Shown here: positions 37,204 to 46,056 of the stretch, piece by piece
How positions within the stretch are numbered: the stretch's first letter is position 1
How the letters are laid out: each line of letters opens with the position of its first letter
Assembly: GCF_003576315.1 (NCBI RefSeq)
Contig: NZ_QWFZ01000039.1
Location: 248,001-312,000 of the forward strand
Direction: 5' to 3'
Source: Henriciella mobilis
GTDB lineage: Bacteria; Pseudomonadota; Alphaproteobacteria; Caulobacterales; Hyphomonadaceae
Length of the DNA: 64,000 nt
The notes under the pieces: model-generated
Database searches by the model: none
What the model was told of the DNA's origin: nothing
Seen by the model: the letters and a program-made list of their open reading frames with translations, nothing else
Made by a program: the position numbers and the translations under genes

Positions 37204-38364
37204 TCAGCGCTGCAAAGCCCCTAGAAGGGTGTCACAGACACGATGCACCTGATCTTCGGAGAGATAGGGGTGCATTGGCAGGCTGAGAACTTCGCGCGAC
37301 GCACGCTCACATTCGGGCAGGCCGCGGGCCGGCGCGAACTGCTCGAAGGCCGGCATCTGGTGGATCGGCGTGTCGTAATAGATCGCCGTCGGAATGCCTG
37401 CTTCGGAGAGCTTGGCACGAACCGCATCGCGGTCCGGTACGCGCACCGTGTAGAGGCCATAGGCCGGCTCGTCGCCCTGCTTGACGCTCTGCGTTTCGAC
37501 TTTCCCGGCAAGGCGCTGCTCGTAGACACTCGCAGCCACGATCCGGCGCTGGCGCTCGGCTTCGAAAATGTCGAGCTTTTCCGACACCACGGCGCACTGG
37601 ATCGAATCGCAACGGCCATTGATGCCGACGCGGATCGATTCCTTGCGATTGTCGCCCGTCCCATGCCAGCGGATGGAGCGCAGCAGCTCGCCCATCTCTT
37701 TGTCGCGCACCAGGATCGCGCCGCCATCGCCATAGCCGCCGAGCGTCTTTGTCGGATAGAAGCTGGTGGCCGAAATCTCTGCCAGCGTGCCGATCCACTT
37801 GCCCTCCTGCTTGCCGCCAAACGACTGCGCAGCGTCAGCGACGATCCTCAGGCCATGCGCGTCGGCAACCTCCTGGATTGCGGTGTAGTTGGCGGGAAGA
37901 CCGTAAAGGTCGACCGGGATGACCGCTCGCGCCCTGAGATTGCGGGTTCCTTTGACGCGCTGGATCTTCCGCTCCAGGTCTTCGGGATCCATGTTGAAGG
38001 TGCCCGGATCGATGTCGACCAGGACTGGCGTCGCCCCGGCGAGGAGCACAGCGTTTGCCGTCGCATTGTAGGTAAAGCCCGGAATGAACACAGCATCGCC
38101 ATGGCCATAGCCGAGCGCGATCAGCGGCATGACAAGCGCCTGCGTACCGGAACCAACGGCAACGGCATCGGCCGCGCCGGTGAATTCGCAGAGCTTGGCC
38201 TCGCATTCATCGACTTCCGGTCCGCCAATATAGCGGCCGTGGTCGAGGATCGTCGTCCAGCGCTGCTCAAGCGCAGGCCGGATCGTCGCCTGCTGGGCCT
38301 TCAGGTCAAAGAACTGGATCGGCGCATCGGCGGGAAGGTCGATCATCTTTTCGGCAGCGGCCAT
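37204..38364 (-). CDS. DegT/DnrJ/EryC1/StrS aminotransferase, GnnB/WbpE-like
   Basis: 386 aa. PLP enzyme that aminates keto-sugar nucleotides; the PLP lysine is in SFYPTKTLGGYGDGGAI and the active-site segment is DAAQSFGG. The FFDLKAQQATIRPALEQRWTTILDHGRYIGGPEVDECE start is typical of 3-aminotransferases such as WbpE and GnnB. The partner oxidoreductase ends 3 nt upstream, which suggests they act in sequence: oxidation at C3 then transamination to a UDP-3-amino sugar. That lipid A or O-antigen precursor is the product remains inference. Confidence 0.85.
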   Translation of the reverse strand: MAAAEKMIDLPADAPIQFFDLKAQQATIRPALEQRWTTILDHGRYIGGPEVDECEAKLCEFTGAADAVAVGSGTQALVMPLIALGYGHGDAVFIPGFTYNATANAVLLAGATPVLVDIDPGTFNMDPEDLERKIQRVKGTRNLRARAVIPVDLYGLPANYTAIQEVADAHGLRIVADAAQSFGGKQEGKWIGTLAEISATSFYPTKTLGGYGDGGAILVRDKEMGELLRSIRWHGTGDNRKESIRVGINGRCDSIQCAVVSEKLDIFEAERQRRIVAASVYEQRLAGKVETQSVKQGDEPAYGLYTVRVPDRDAVRAKLSEAGIPTAIYYDTPIHQMPAFEQFAPARGLPECERASREVLSLPMHPYLSEDQVHRVCDTLLGALQR

Positions 38365-38367
38365 GGC

Positions 38368-39288
38368 TCAGGCTCCAATCGTCTGAAGAGCGGTCTGTTC
38401 AATGAGCTCGGCAAGCCGCACCGCTTCGGCAGCTTCCCGGCCGGGAATGGGGGTTGGCCGCTCGCCGAGGCAGGCGGCAAAGAAGGCTTCGTCGGCAGCG
38501 CCAAGCGAATCGGGCAGCACCTCGGAGACATCGGCCCGGATCGTATAGGGCGTGGAGTTCTCGACCTTGCGGGTCAGGAAATCGACCGAAATCGTGCCCG
38601 AGGGATAGGTCACTGTCATCGCGCGCCGGCGCTCGGGTGCCGCGCGGCTCGCCTTGATCACGGCGCTGGCGCCGGAGGGAAATTCGAGATCGGCCACCGC
38701 TTCATCGATATGCGGGGTATGGTGGCGCCGCCCTTCGCCGCGTGCCTTCGCATCCGTGCCCGCCAGCGTGACCGCAATATCGATGTCGTGGATCATCAGG
38801 TCCCAGATGACGGAGACGTCACCAGCCCGGCCTTCCGGCGATGGCGGCCCTTCGCGAACGGACTCGATCGCAATCGGCGATTCATCGATCTCGTAGAACC
38901 CCATCGCCTCGAGCACGAGGCGCTCCTGATGGCCCACCTGGAGGACGAGGCGGTTGCTGTCGGCCAGTGCAGCAAGCGCCTTGGCACTGGCGCCGTGCAG
39001 GGCCAGCGGCTTTTCCACGAGCACGTGAAGCCCGGCCTGGAGTGCGCCTTCGACAACCGCTTCATGATAGGTCGCCGGACAGGCAACCAGTACGGCATCG
39101 CAGCTTGCGTGCAGGTCGGCCTCGCTCTTGAAGGTGGATGTCCCGTGTTTTTCAGCCAGGGCTTCTGCCCGCGCCTGGTCGGGATCGAAAATACCGGTGA
39201 ACCGGGTTTTCGCCGACGCGGCAATCTTGTTGGCGTGATAACCGCCAAATACACCTGCCCCGACCAGCCCGACTTTCAGATACGCCAT
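38368..39288 (-). CDS. Gfo/Idh/MocA-family NAD-dependent oxidoreductase, GnnA/WbpB-like
   Basis: 306 aa. N-terminal Rossmann fold VGLVGAGVFGGYHANKI; the catalytic-lysine motif LVEKPLALH and the second domain are typical of the Gfo/Idh/MocA family. Adjacent to the GnnB-like aminotransferase on the same strand with 3-nt spacing, as in pairs that make 2,3-diamino-sugars from UDP-GlcNAc. Upstream lies a 161-nt gap to the divergent MDR gene. Confidence 0.85.
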   Translation of the reverse strand: MAYLKVGLVGAGVFGGYHANKIAASAKTRFTGIFDPDQARAEALAEKHGTSTFKSEADLHASCDAVLVACPATYHEAVVEGALQAGLHVLVEKPLALHGASAKALAALADSNRLVLQVGHQERLVLEAMGFYEIDESPIAIESVREGPPSPEGRAGDVSVIWDLMIHDIDIAVTLAGTDAKARGEGRRHHTPHIDEAVADLEFPSGASAVIKASRAAPERRRAMTVTYPSGTISVDFLTRKVENSTPYTIRADVSEVLPDSLGAADEAFFAACLGERPTPIPGREAAEAVRLAELIEQTALQTIGA

Positions 39289-39449
39289 TCTACACTCCAG
39301 TTTGGCTCCCCATCACACCGCTTTGGCAGTGCACGCAACTGGCGTCTTCAGCCGCGTTCATCAAAGAGTCTTGCGAAATCTTACCGGTTCGCCTTCACAG
39401 GGACCGCCCTCTCCTCCATCTGTGTTGTCAAACATAAGCAGGAGGAACA

Positions 39450-40475
39450 ATGATGCCGTCAATCAAATCGAAGGAATGGTCGCTCGCAAACCGCCCCGTC
39501 GGAATGCCGAAGCTCTCCGATTTCGGGATGCGGGAAACAGACGCCCCCGAACCCGGCAATGACGAGATACAGGTGCGCAATTCCTGGATGTCTGTCGACC
39601 CATACATGCGCGGCCGGATGTATGACCGCGAAAGCTACGTCCCGCCCTTCCAGATCGGCGAAACCCTCCAGGGCGGCGCGGTCGGCACCGTCGTCGCGTC
39701 TAAACATCCCGACTATGCCGAGGGCGACCTTGTCGTCTCGATGGCAGGCTGGCGCGAAGCCTGGACGGCAGCGCCCGAGAGCGTGATGGCGAACAAGGTT
39801 CCAAAGACAGGTCTGCCCGATTCCGCCCTGCTCGGCGTGGCCGGCATGCCGGGCCTGACAGCCTATGCCGGCATTCTCCGCGTTGCTGAACTGAAGGAAG
39901 GCGACACGGTCTTCGTATCGGGCGCCGCCGGCGCGGTCGGCTCGACGGTGGTCCAGATCGCCAAGATCAAGGGCTGCACCGTGATCGGGTCCGCGGGCGG
40001 TGCTGAAAAATGCAAACTCGTCAAGGAGTTGGGCGCCGATCATGTGATCGACTACAAGCAGCATGACACCTACGACTCCCTGCTGGGCGCGCTCAGGGCC
40101 GCCGCCCCGAAAGGCATCGATGTCTACTTCGACAATGTCGGCGGCGATCACCTGCAGGCGGCGATCGAATGCGCCCGCCCGATGGGCCGGTTCGCGATCT
40201 GCGGCATGATCAGCCAGTACAATGACACCGAACCCCGGCCCGGCCCGAACAACATCATCCAGGTCGTCGGCAAGCAGCTCACCCTGCGCGGCTTCATCGT
40301 GTCGTCGCATGTTGATCTGCAGCCGCAATTCCTTCAGGACATGGCCGGCTGGATTCAGTCCGGCAAGATGAAGTTCGAAGAGACGGTCATGGAAGGGATC
40401 GAGGCGGCGCCCGAGGCGTTCCTCGGCCTGTTCCAGGGGCGCAACAAGGGCAAGATGCTCGTCAAGCTCACCTGA
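39450..40475 (+). CDS. NADP-dependent MDR oxidoreductase (CurA / prostaglandin-reductase type)
   Basis: 341 aa. Zinc-free medium-chain reductase. The nucleotide-binding AAGAVGSTVVQIAKIKGCTVIGSAGG and MSVDPYMRGRM signature belong to the leukotriene B4 dehydrogenase/CurA group, which reduces alpha,beta-unsaturated ketones or aldehydes. An AGGAGG Shine-Dalgarno stands before the ATG. Likely detoxifies enals. The downstream gene starts 28 nt later on the same strand. Confidence 0.88.
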   Translation: MMPSIKSKEWSLANRPVGMPKLSDFGMRETDAPEPGNDEIQVRNSWMSVDPYMRGRMYDRESYVPPFQIGETLQGGAVGTVVASKHPDYAEGDLVVSMAGWREAWTAAPESVMANKVPKTGLPDSALLGVAGMPGLTAYAGILRVAELKEGDTVFVSGAAGAVGSTVVQIAKIKGCTVIGSAGGAEKCKLVKELGADHVIDYKQHDTYDSLLGALRAAAPKGIDVYFDNVGGDHLQAAIECARPMGRFAICGMISQYNDTEPRPGPNNIIQVVGKQLTLRGFIVSSHVDLQPQFLQDMAGWIQSGKMKFEETVMEGIEAAPEAFLGLFQGRNKGKMLVKLT

Positions 40476-40503
40476 CCGTCCAGTACCCTGATGGAGCCTA
40501 GCC

Positions 40504-41415
40504 ATGGCGCGCCTGTTCGACGCCTATATCATTGTTGACTGGAGCGCGGCGAGCAAACCGGCGCAGGGAGCCAATTCCGTCTGGATTGGCGCCCTCGCCC
40601 GGGATGCGCGCCTGAAATTCCAGTTTCAGGCCGCCAATCCATCCACGCGCCTTGCCGCCCGCGACATGATCGCCGGCCTCGCCGAACGCTTTACCTCGCG
40701 CGGCGACAAGGTGCTGATCGGTTTCGACTTCAGCCTCGGCTATCCGGCCGGGACCGCCGAGGCGATCGGCCTTAAAACCGACGGCACGCCGGCCTGGCAG
40801 GCCATGCACGAGCATCTGTCGTCCAAGGTGAAGGAAAAGGCCGACAATTCGAACACCCGGTTCGCCATCGCCGCGGGCCTGAACTATGCCATGACCAAGG
40901 GGCCGCTTCCCTTCTGGGGCGCGCCTGCCCGTGATCAGATCCAGACGCTTTCCGGCACCAAGGGCGACTTTGCGAAATCACCCGTTGCCGAGTACCGGAT
41001 CTGCGAGGAATGGGTCAGAAAAACTCAACGATCGAAGCCGAAATCGAGCTGGCAGCTTTACGGCGCGGGCTCCGTCGGCAGCCAGGCGCTGCTCGGCATT
41101 CCGACCGTCCAGGCGCTCAGAAAGACGCTGCCGAAATCGGCCATCTGGCCGTTCGAGACCGGCTTCGAGGCCTTCGATGCGGAGGCGCTCACGGACACCG
41201 ACATCGTCTTTGCGGAAGTTTATCCGTCGCTTGTTTCCGCGAAGCCCGAAACCGGCGAAGTCGCCGATCAGGCGCAGGTCCGCGCACTCGCCCACCACTA
41301 TTACGGATTGGACGAATCCGGAAAACTCGGTGCGCTTTTCGGGCCTCCGGAAGGGCTTGACAGCACACTTATCCCCAAAATTGTCGGGGAAGAAGGCTGG
41401 ATTCTGCTGAAATAG
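40504..41415 (+). CDS. Uncharacterised protein with DUF429-like fold
   Basis: 303 aa. The opening YIIVDWSAASKPAQGANSVWIG, with DWSA on a first strand, plus VLIGFDFSLGYP, resembles the DUF429/RNase H-like group. Alphaproteobacterial homologues have been annotated as cobalamin or molybdopterin synthesis proteins without proof. No signal peptide, no TM. Acidic residues D at the strand ends (VDWS, GFDFS) could form a metal site. It probably shares the MDR transcript. Confidence 0.65.
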   Translation: MARLFDAYIIVDWSAASKPAQGANSVWIGALARDARLKFQFQAANPSTRLAARDMIAGLAERFTSRGDKVLIGFDFSLGYPAGTAEAIGLKTDGTPAWQAMHEHLSSKVKEKADNSNTRFAIAAGLNYAMTKGPLPFWGAPARDQIQTLSGTKGDFAKSPVAEYRICEEWVRKTQRSKPKSSWQLYGAGSVGSQALLGIPTVQALRKTLPKSAIWPFETGFEAFDAEALTDTDIVFAEVYPSLVSAKPETGEVADQAQVRALAHHYYGLDESGKLGALFGPPEGLDSTLIPKIVGEEGWILLK

Positions 41416-41510
41416 CCCGTGGTTATTGGGTTTTCGGGCTATTTACCCCCTCCGAATCGTGTAGAAGACGAGCGCGGCAAGATATCGCCGTAAGCTAAAA
41501 GGAGAGCCCA

Positions 41511-41777
41511 ATGAACAAGGGTGAACTTACCAAGGCCGTCGCAGAATCGGCTGGCATGTCTCAAGCAGACGCCGGCAAGGCGGTCGACGCTGTTTTCGAC
41601 ACCATCTCTGGCGCCGTGAAAAGCCGCAAGCAGGTGGCCATCGCTGGCTTCGGCACCTTCCACGCCAAGACCCGTGGTGCTCGTGAAGGCCGTAACCCGG
41701 CAACGGGTGAAACCATTCAGATTCCTGAGAAGACCTCAGGCGCCTTCAAGCCGGCATCGGCCCTGAAGGACATCTAA
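41511..41777 (+). CDS. hupB: HU-family DNA-binding protein
   Basis: 88 aa. Nucleoid protein HU: NKGELTKAVAESAGMSQADAGKAVDAVFDTI helix region, VAIAGFGTF turn and the DNA-intercalating arm RNPATGETIQIPEK. A purine-rich GGAGAG lies 6 nt before the ATG. It has its own upstream region (95 nt) and a strong terminator, so it is likely monocistronic. Confidence 0.97.
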   Translation: MNKGELTKAVAESAGMSQADAGKAVDAVFDTISGAVKSRKQVAIAGFGTFHAKTRGAREGRNPATGETIQIPEKTSGAFKPASALKDI

Positions 41778-41801
41778 ACTAAACTCTCCCGTGAGGGGAC
41801 T

Positions 41802-43187
41802 TTAGACTGTTTGGCGGCGCGCTGGTCTCAACCGGCGCGCCGCTTTCATTTCAAGCAGGCCGGTTTGCAGCAGCCCGGCAATCATCGAGGCGATCAGCAC
41901 GCCCTGCATCATGCCCATCGCGCCGCCGCCCTGATAGAGCCCAAAATACCAGGTCGCCGGAATCATGATGAGGAAGTACGAGCCAAGATGGATAAAGGTC
42001 GGCGTCCAGATGACGTTCTGCGCCCGCAGCGCCATCGAGGCGACGTTCTGCAACCCGTCGAAAACAATGACGAAGGCGGTGAAGCCGACCAGCGGAATGA
42101 GCTCCGGCCGGATCGAGACGCCCGCCACCTCCGCTTCGGACTTCACCAGCAAGCCGGCGAGCGGTGCCTGGAAGGTGTAGACAAGGATACCCAACACCAC
42201 GCCAATGATGACCCCGGCCACGATGCCGAGGCGCGAAGCTTCACGCACCTCGTCGGCATTCTTGCGGCCATAGGCTTCAGCCACCCGCACGCTCGTTGCG
42301 GTGCCAAGGCCAAGAAAGGCCATGAAGCAGAAGCCGATGACGTGGATCGACATGCCGTAGACCGTCGTTGCGGCCGTGCTGATCCAGGTCGCGATCACAA
42401 AGGTGAAATTGAACCCGCCCCATTCGGCGATGTTCGACACAGCCATGCCGTAGCCGACCGAGAACTGCCGCCGGTTTTCCTCCGGCGGGCCTTCCGGCGA
42501 AGGCTTGAAGCCGGGCGTGAACCACCAGACGGCGGGCAGGAAGAGGAGGACCAGGAACCAGCGCGTTCCAGTCGTCGCAATCGCGACGCCGTCCGCACCA
42601 AGCTTCGGCATGCCCCACCAGCCCGCCACGACGGCAAGGTCGATGACGAGATTGATCAGCACGCCAGCATACATGATGGCGGTCACGACCAGCGGACGGC
42701 GTAGCGCCTCAAGGTAAGAGCCGGCAACATGGGTGAGCATGTGCCCGATCAGGCCGAAGCCGAGGATTTTCGATACCGACGCTGTGCCGCTCGCGACGCT
42801 TTCCTCAAAGCCGAGCCCGCGGAACATCGGCCCGACGAGGAAGAAGATGGCGAGGGTCAGGACGCCGCCGAACCACAACGAAAACCGTATGCCGCGCCGG
42901 AAGATGCGCCCGCTCTCTTCGGCCTTGCCGACGCCGGCAAGCTCAGCGGTAAGCACCGAGACACCCATGAGCAGGCCAATGGTCAGCCCGAGCGAGACGC
43001 CGATGGGCAGCCAGGAGTTCAGAACAAAGGGCAGCTCACCCGGCGCATTCTGGCCGAGCACGATCACGTCGGTCAGGCCCATCAGCATCATCGCAGCACG
43101 CGAGACGGCGATCGGCCCTGACAGCCGCAACAGATCTGCAATGTCGGACGGCCGCGCCCAGGCGGGCCAGACCCGCCTGCGGTGCAT
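41802..43187 (-). CDS. MATE-family multidrug/toxin exporter
   Basis: 461 aa, about 12 TM helices in two repeats. The N-terminal LLRLSGPIAVSRAAMMLMGLTDVIVLGQNAPGELPFVLNSW and the matching second-half helix ALRAQNVIWTPTFIHLGSYFLIMIPATW are MATE (NorM/DinF) features. Substrate unknown. Lies 19 nt downstream of the DAHP synthase on the same strand. The final codons also encode, on the opposite strand, the terminator hairpin of hupB. Confidence 0.92.
   Translation of the reverse strand: MHRRRVWPAWARPSDIADLLRLSGPIAVSRAAMMLMGLTDVIVLGQNAPGELPFVLNSWLPIGVSLGLTIGLLMGVSVLTAELAGVGKAEESGRIFRRGIRFSLWFGGVLTLAIFFLVGPMFRGLGFEESVASGTASVSKILGFGLIGHMLTHVAGSYLEALRRPLVVTAIMYAGVLINLVIDLAVVAGWWGMPKLGADGVAIATTGTRWFLVLLFLPAVWWFTPGFKPSPEGPPEENRRQFSVGYGMAVSNIAEWGGFNFTFVIATWISTAATTVYGMSIHVIGFCFMAFLGLGTATSVRVAEAYGRKNADEVREASRLGIVAGVIIGVVLGILVYTFQAPLAGLLVKSEAEVAGVSIRPELIPLVGFTAFVIVFDGLQNVASMALRAQNVIWTPTFIHLGSYFLIMIPATWYFGLYQGGGAMGMMQGVLIASMIAGLLQTGLLEMKAARRLRPARRQTV
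41814..41851 (+). terminator. Strong intrinsic terminator of hupB
   Basis: Plus strand: GCGGCGCGC, U-G wobble, GGT / ACC, GCGCGCCGC give a continuous 13-bp stem with a CTCA tetraloop, followed by TTTCATTT. It starts 36 nt after the hupB stop and lies entirely within the last codons of the convergent MATE gene, so one sequence has two jobs. Confidence 0.75.
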
Positions 43188-43206
43188 GGCGCTGTCTCCC
43201 TACGTC

Positions 43207-44586
43207 TTAGCTCGCAGCGCGAGTTTCTGCGTTGACGGCTTCTTTCATGAGCTGGAGCTTCTCTGCGATCAGGAAGGCCAGTTCAAGGGCTTGTTCGCCA
43301 TTCAGACGAGGATCGCAATGAGTGTGGTATCGCGATGACAGGTCAGCTTCGGAAATCGCCTGGGCGCCGCCGATGCATTCGGTGACATCCTGGCCGGTCA
43401 TCTCGAAGTGGACCCCGCCCGGGTAGCAGCCTTCAGACGACACGATGTCGATGAACTGGCTGACCTCGGACAGGATGCGGTCGACCGGACGGGTCTTGAA
43501 GCCGCTTTCCGTCTTCAGCGTGTTGCCATGCATCGGATCGCAGGACCAGACCACGCTACGCCCGCTCTTCTTCACGGCGCGGACAAGCGGCGGCAGGCCC
43601 TTCTTCACACCGTCCGATCCGAAACGGGAGATCAGCGTGATCCGGCCCGGCTCATCATTCGGGTTCAGCGTGTCGATCAGGCGAACCAGCTCGTCGGTTT
43701 CCATGCCCGGTCCGCATTTGATGCCGATCGGATTGCGGACGCCCTTGCAGAACTCGACATGCGCATGGTCGATCTGCCGGGTCCGGTGACCGATCCAAAG
43801 CATGTGAGCCGAGGTGTCGTACCAGTCGCCCGACGTGGAATCGATGCGTGTCATTGCTTCCTCGAAGCCGAGCAGCAGCGCTTCATGCGAGGTGTAGACA
43901 TCGACCTTCGCCATCTGCGGCACGCTCTGCGAATTGACCCCGCATGCATTCATGAAGGACAGCGCGTCGCTGATGCGATCGGCCAGGGCCTCATAACGCT
44001 GGCCCTGCGGCGAGCGGTCGACGAAGCCCAGCATCCACTGGTGCACATTGGCGAGGTCCGCATAGCCGCCCTGGGTGAAGGCGCGCACAAGGTTCAGCGT
44101 CGATGCAGCCTGGGAATAGCCCTGGATGAGACGCTCCGGATTGGGAACACGCGCTTCCGGCGTGAAATCCATGCCGTTGATATTGTCGCCGCGATAGGAG
44201 GGCAGCGTTTCGCCATCCACCGTTTCCGTCGGAGAGGAGCGCGGCTTGCCAAACTGGCCTGCCAGACGGCCGACTTTCACCACGGGCTTCGACGCGGCGA
44301 AGGTCAGCACGACTGCCATCTGCAGCATGACGCGCAGCGTGTCGCGGATGTTGTCGGCGCTGAATTCCTTGAAGCTTTCGGCGCAATCGCCGCCCTGCAG
44401 CAGGAAGGCTTCGCCCGCGGCAACCTTGCCGAGATCCTTCTTCAGATGGCGCACTTCACCTGCAAACACCAGCGGTGGAAATCCCTTCAGTCGGGTTTCG
44501 ACTTCGGCGAGGGCGGCGGCGTCCGGATAGTCCTCCGGAATGTGCTTTGCCGGCTTGCTTCTCCAGCTGTTCGGTGTCCAGGTCAT
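43207..44586 (-). CDS. Class II DAHP synthase (3-deoxy-7-phosphoheptulonate synthase)
   Basis: 459 aa. Condenses PEP and erythrose-4-phosphate, the first step of the shikimate pathway. The plant-like class II type is identified by [57 protein letters not shown] and [15 protein letters not shown]. The ATG at 44586 matches the family start; the longer frame to 44616 does not. First gene of a minus-strand pair with MATE. Confidence 0.95.
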   Translation of the reverse strand: MTWTPNSWRSKPAKHIPEDYPDAAALAEVETRLKGFPPLVFAGEVRHLKKDLGKVAAGEAFLLQGGDCAESFKEFSADNIRDTLRVMLQMAVVLTFAASKPVVKVGRLAGQFGKPRSSPTETVDGETLPSYRGDNINGMDFTPEARVPNPERLIQGYSQAASTLNLVRAFTQGGYADLANVHQWMLGFVDRSPQGQRYEALADRISDALSFMNACGVNSQSVPQMAKVDVYTSHEALLLGFEEAMTRIDSTSGDWYDTSAHMLWIGHRTRQIDHAHVEFCKGVRNPIGIKCGPGMETDELVRLIDTLNPNDEPGRITLISRFGSDGVKKGLPPLVRAVKKSGRSVVWSCDPMHGNTLKTESGFKTRPVDRILSEVSQFIDIVSSEGCYPGGVHFEMTGQDVTECIGGAQAISEADLSSRYHTHCDPRLNGEQALELAFLIAEKLQLMKEAVNAETRAAS

Positions 44587-44726
44587 CTCTACTTTCCTTC
44601 CAAGCGCGCGTATCAATCACATCGGGCTTGCCGACACAAGTTTTACCACATTTTGAGGCACAGTTGGTGGCGGAATCACTGCGCTTGCCTTACGCAGCGG
44701 TATAAAAGACGAAGCGAGCCTCCCTC

Positions 44727-46037
44727 ATGTCACACGCGTTCATTGTCCACGGTCCAAAAGATGTCGACAGCCTCTTGAAGGTGCATGAAGCGCTGCGACA
44801 GGCCGGTATCGCCACATGGTACGAGCCGCCGGGCGCCGATACGCGCGAGAGCCAGGCATCGACAGCCGAGGCTATCGACAAGTCCTTCGCGATGATCGTC
44901 CTGGTATCCGCCAGCAGCATCCGCTCCCGCGAGGCCCAGGCGCAGATCGAGCGCGGTATCGCCCGCGGCATGACCATCATTCCCTTCCGGATCGACAATG
45001 CCCGCCTTTCGGGCACGTTCAAGAAGCAGCTGGCGGAGAACCTCCGCCTGGCGATGATGGATGAAGGCGGTCTTGAAAAGCTGGTGGCCGAAGTGCGCGG
45101 CCGCTACCGGCGCAAATGCCCGGTCCTGTCGGTCATGAACCTCAAGGGCGGTGTCGGCAAGACGACGATCGCCGCCCAGGTCTTCGGCGCCTGGCAGGCC
45201 GCGCTCGGCGGACGCGTCCTGCTGATCGATCTCGACCCGCAATACAACCTCACGCAGACTTTCTTCGACATGGAAGCGGCCGACCAGAGCGCGGCGAAGG
45301 ACAAGTCCGTCATCTCCCTGTTCGAGAAGAGCCGGCTGCATGCCGTCGATGCGCCCTCGCCGGCTGAACGCTGGAACCACCTGTCGGCCGATCCCTTCCC
45401 GACGCCAGCGGCGGAGGACATCGTTCATCCACTGCTCGGCGGCGACGGCCCGGGCGGCGTGCTCGACCTGATTTCCGGGCAGTTCGAAATCTCGAAATAC
45501 GCCTTTGCGACGGACTCGGCGGCCCTGTCCGCCATCGACACGAACTTCCAGCGCACGATCGATCACCTGCGCAGCAGCTATGACCTGATCGTCTTCGACA
45601 CCAATCCGAATGCGACTTTCCTGACGCGCTGCGCGCTGGAAGCCTCCGACCGGGTCATCGCGCCGATGCATCCGGACATGTACTCGCTGCGCGGCGTGAA
45701 GCTGCTCAACCAGGTGCTGAACGAGCATATCCGGCCCGATAACCGGCCCGAGCTGTCGGTGCTGTTCAACAAGGTCTCGCGCAACGAGCAGTCGACCTTC
45801 GAGGCCGATGCCCGCAACGGTGCCCACGACCAGCGTGCCGGGTTTGATCTCGCGGGCGCCCTGCTGCAGACGGCCCTTCCCCGCAGCGGCCACCTCGATG
45901 TGCGCTCACCAGAGCCGGACCAGGCACCGTGGAAATCGCTGGTCATTCATAATGGCCGCGGCGGCGGGCTGAAGAAGATCCGCGAGTCGCTGACCTCTGC
46001 CGCCTCCGAAATCCGCGAGCGCCTGCAGGCGGCCTGA
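44727..46037 (+). CDS. TIR-domain / ParA-ATPase fusion protein
   Basis: 436 aa. Residues ~2-105 have the TIR pattern: strand A HAFIVHGPKD, helix, strand B AGIATWYEP, then MIVLVSASSIRSREAQAQIERGIARGMTIIPFRID. Residues ~131-430 are a full ParA/Soj ATPase with deviant Walker A KGGVGKTT (K140, K145), LLIDLDPQYNLTQ and the Walker B-like LIVFDTNPNATFLTR, followed by VIAPMHPDMYSLRGVKLL as in Soj. No ParB gene or parS site is near, so chromosome partition is unlikely. The position of the catalytic Glu of NADase TIRs is Q73 in my alignment. The start has no clear Shine-Dalgarno, but strand A begins at residue 3. Flanked by minus-strand housekeeping genes, so it stands alone. Confidence 0.9.
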   Translation: MSHAFIVHGPKDVDSLLKVHEALRQAGIATWYEPPGADTRESQASTAEAIDKSFAMIVLVSASSIRSREAQAQIERGIARGMTIIPFRIDNARLSGTFKKQLAENLRLAMMDEGGLEKLVAEVRGRYRRKCPVLSVMNLKGGVGKTTIAAQVFGAWQAALGGRVLLIDLDPQYNLTQTFFDMEAADQSAAKDKSVISLFEKSRLHAVDAPSPAERWNHLSADPFPTPAAEDIVHPLLGGDGPGGVLDLISGQFEISKYAFATDSAALSAIDTNFQRTIDHLRSSYDLIVFDTNPNATFLTRCALEASDRVIAPMHPDMYSLRGVKLLNQVLNEHIRPDNRPELSVLFNKVSRNEQSTFEADARNGAHDQRAGFDLAGALLQTALPRSGHLDVRSPEPDQAPWKSLVIHNGRGGGLKKIRESLTSAASEIRERLQAA

Positions 46038-46056
46038 GCCACCCGCGCCCGCCCCA

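Noticed and set aside
37243-39453. 736-aa plus-strand open frame opposite the GnnA/GnnB-like genes
   Set aside because: Long only because of high GC; it runs across two real genes and a divergent promoter region, with no domain.
44617-44726. parS-like site or strong promoter before the TIR-ParA gene
   Set aside because: No TGTTNCACGTGAAACA-like sequence; only weak -35/-10 look-alikes with wrong spacing.
44730-45893. 387-aa minus-strand frame opposite the TIR-ParA gene
   Set aside because: Composition is shadow-like, and the plus-strand product has clear Walker motifs.
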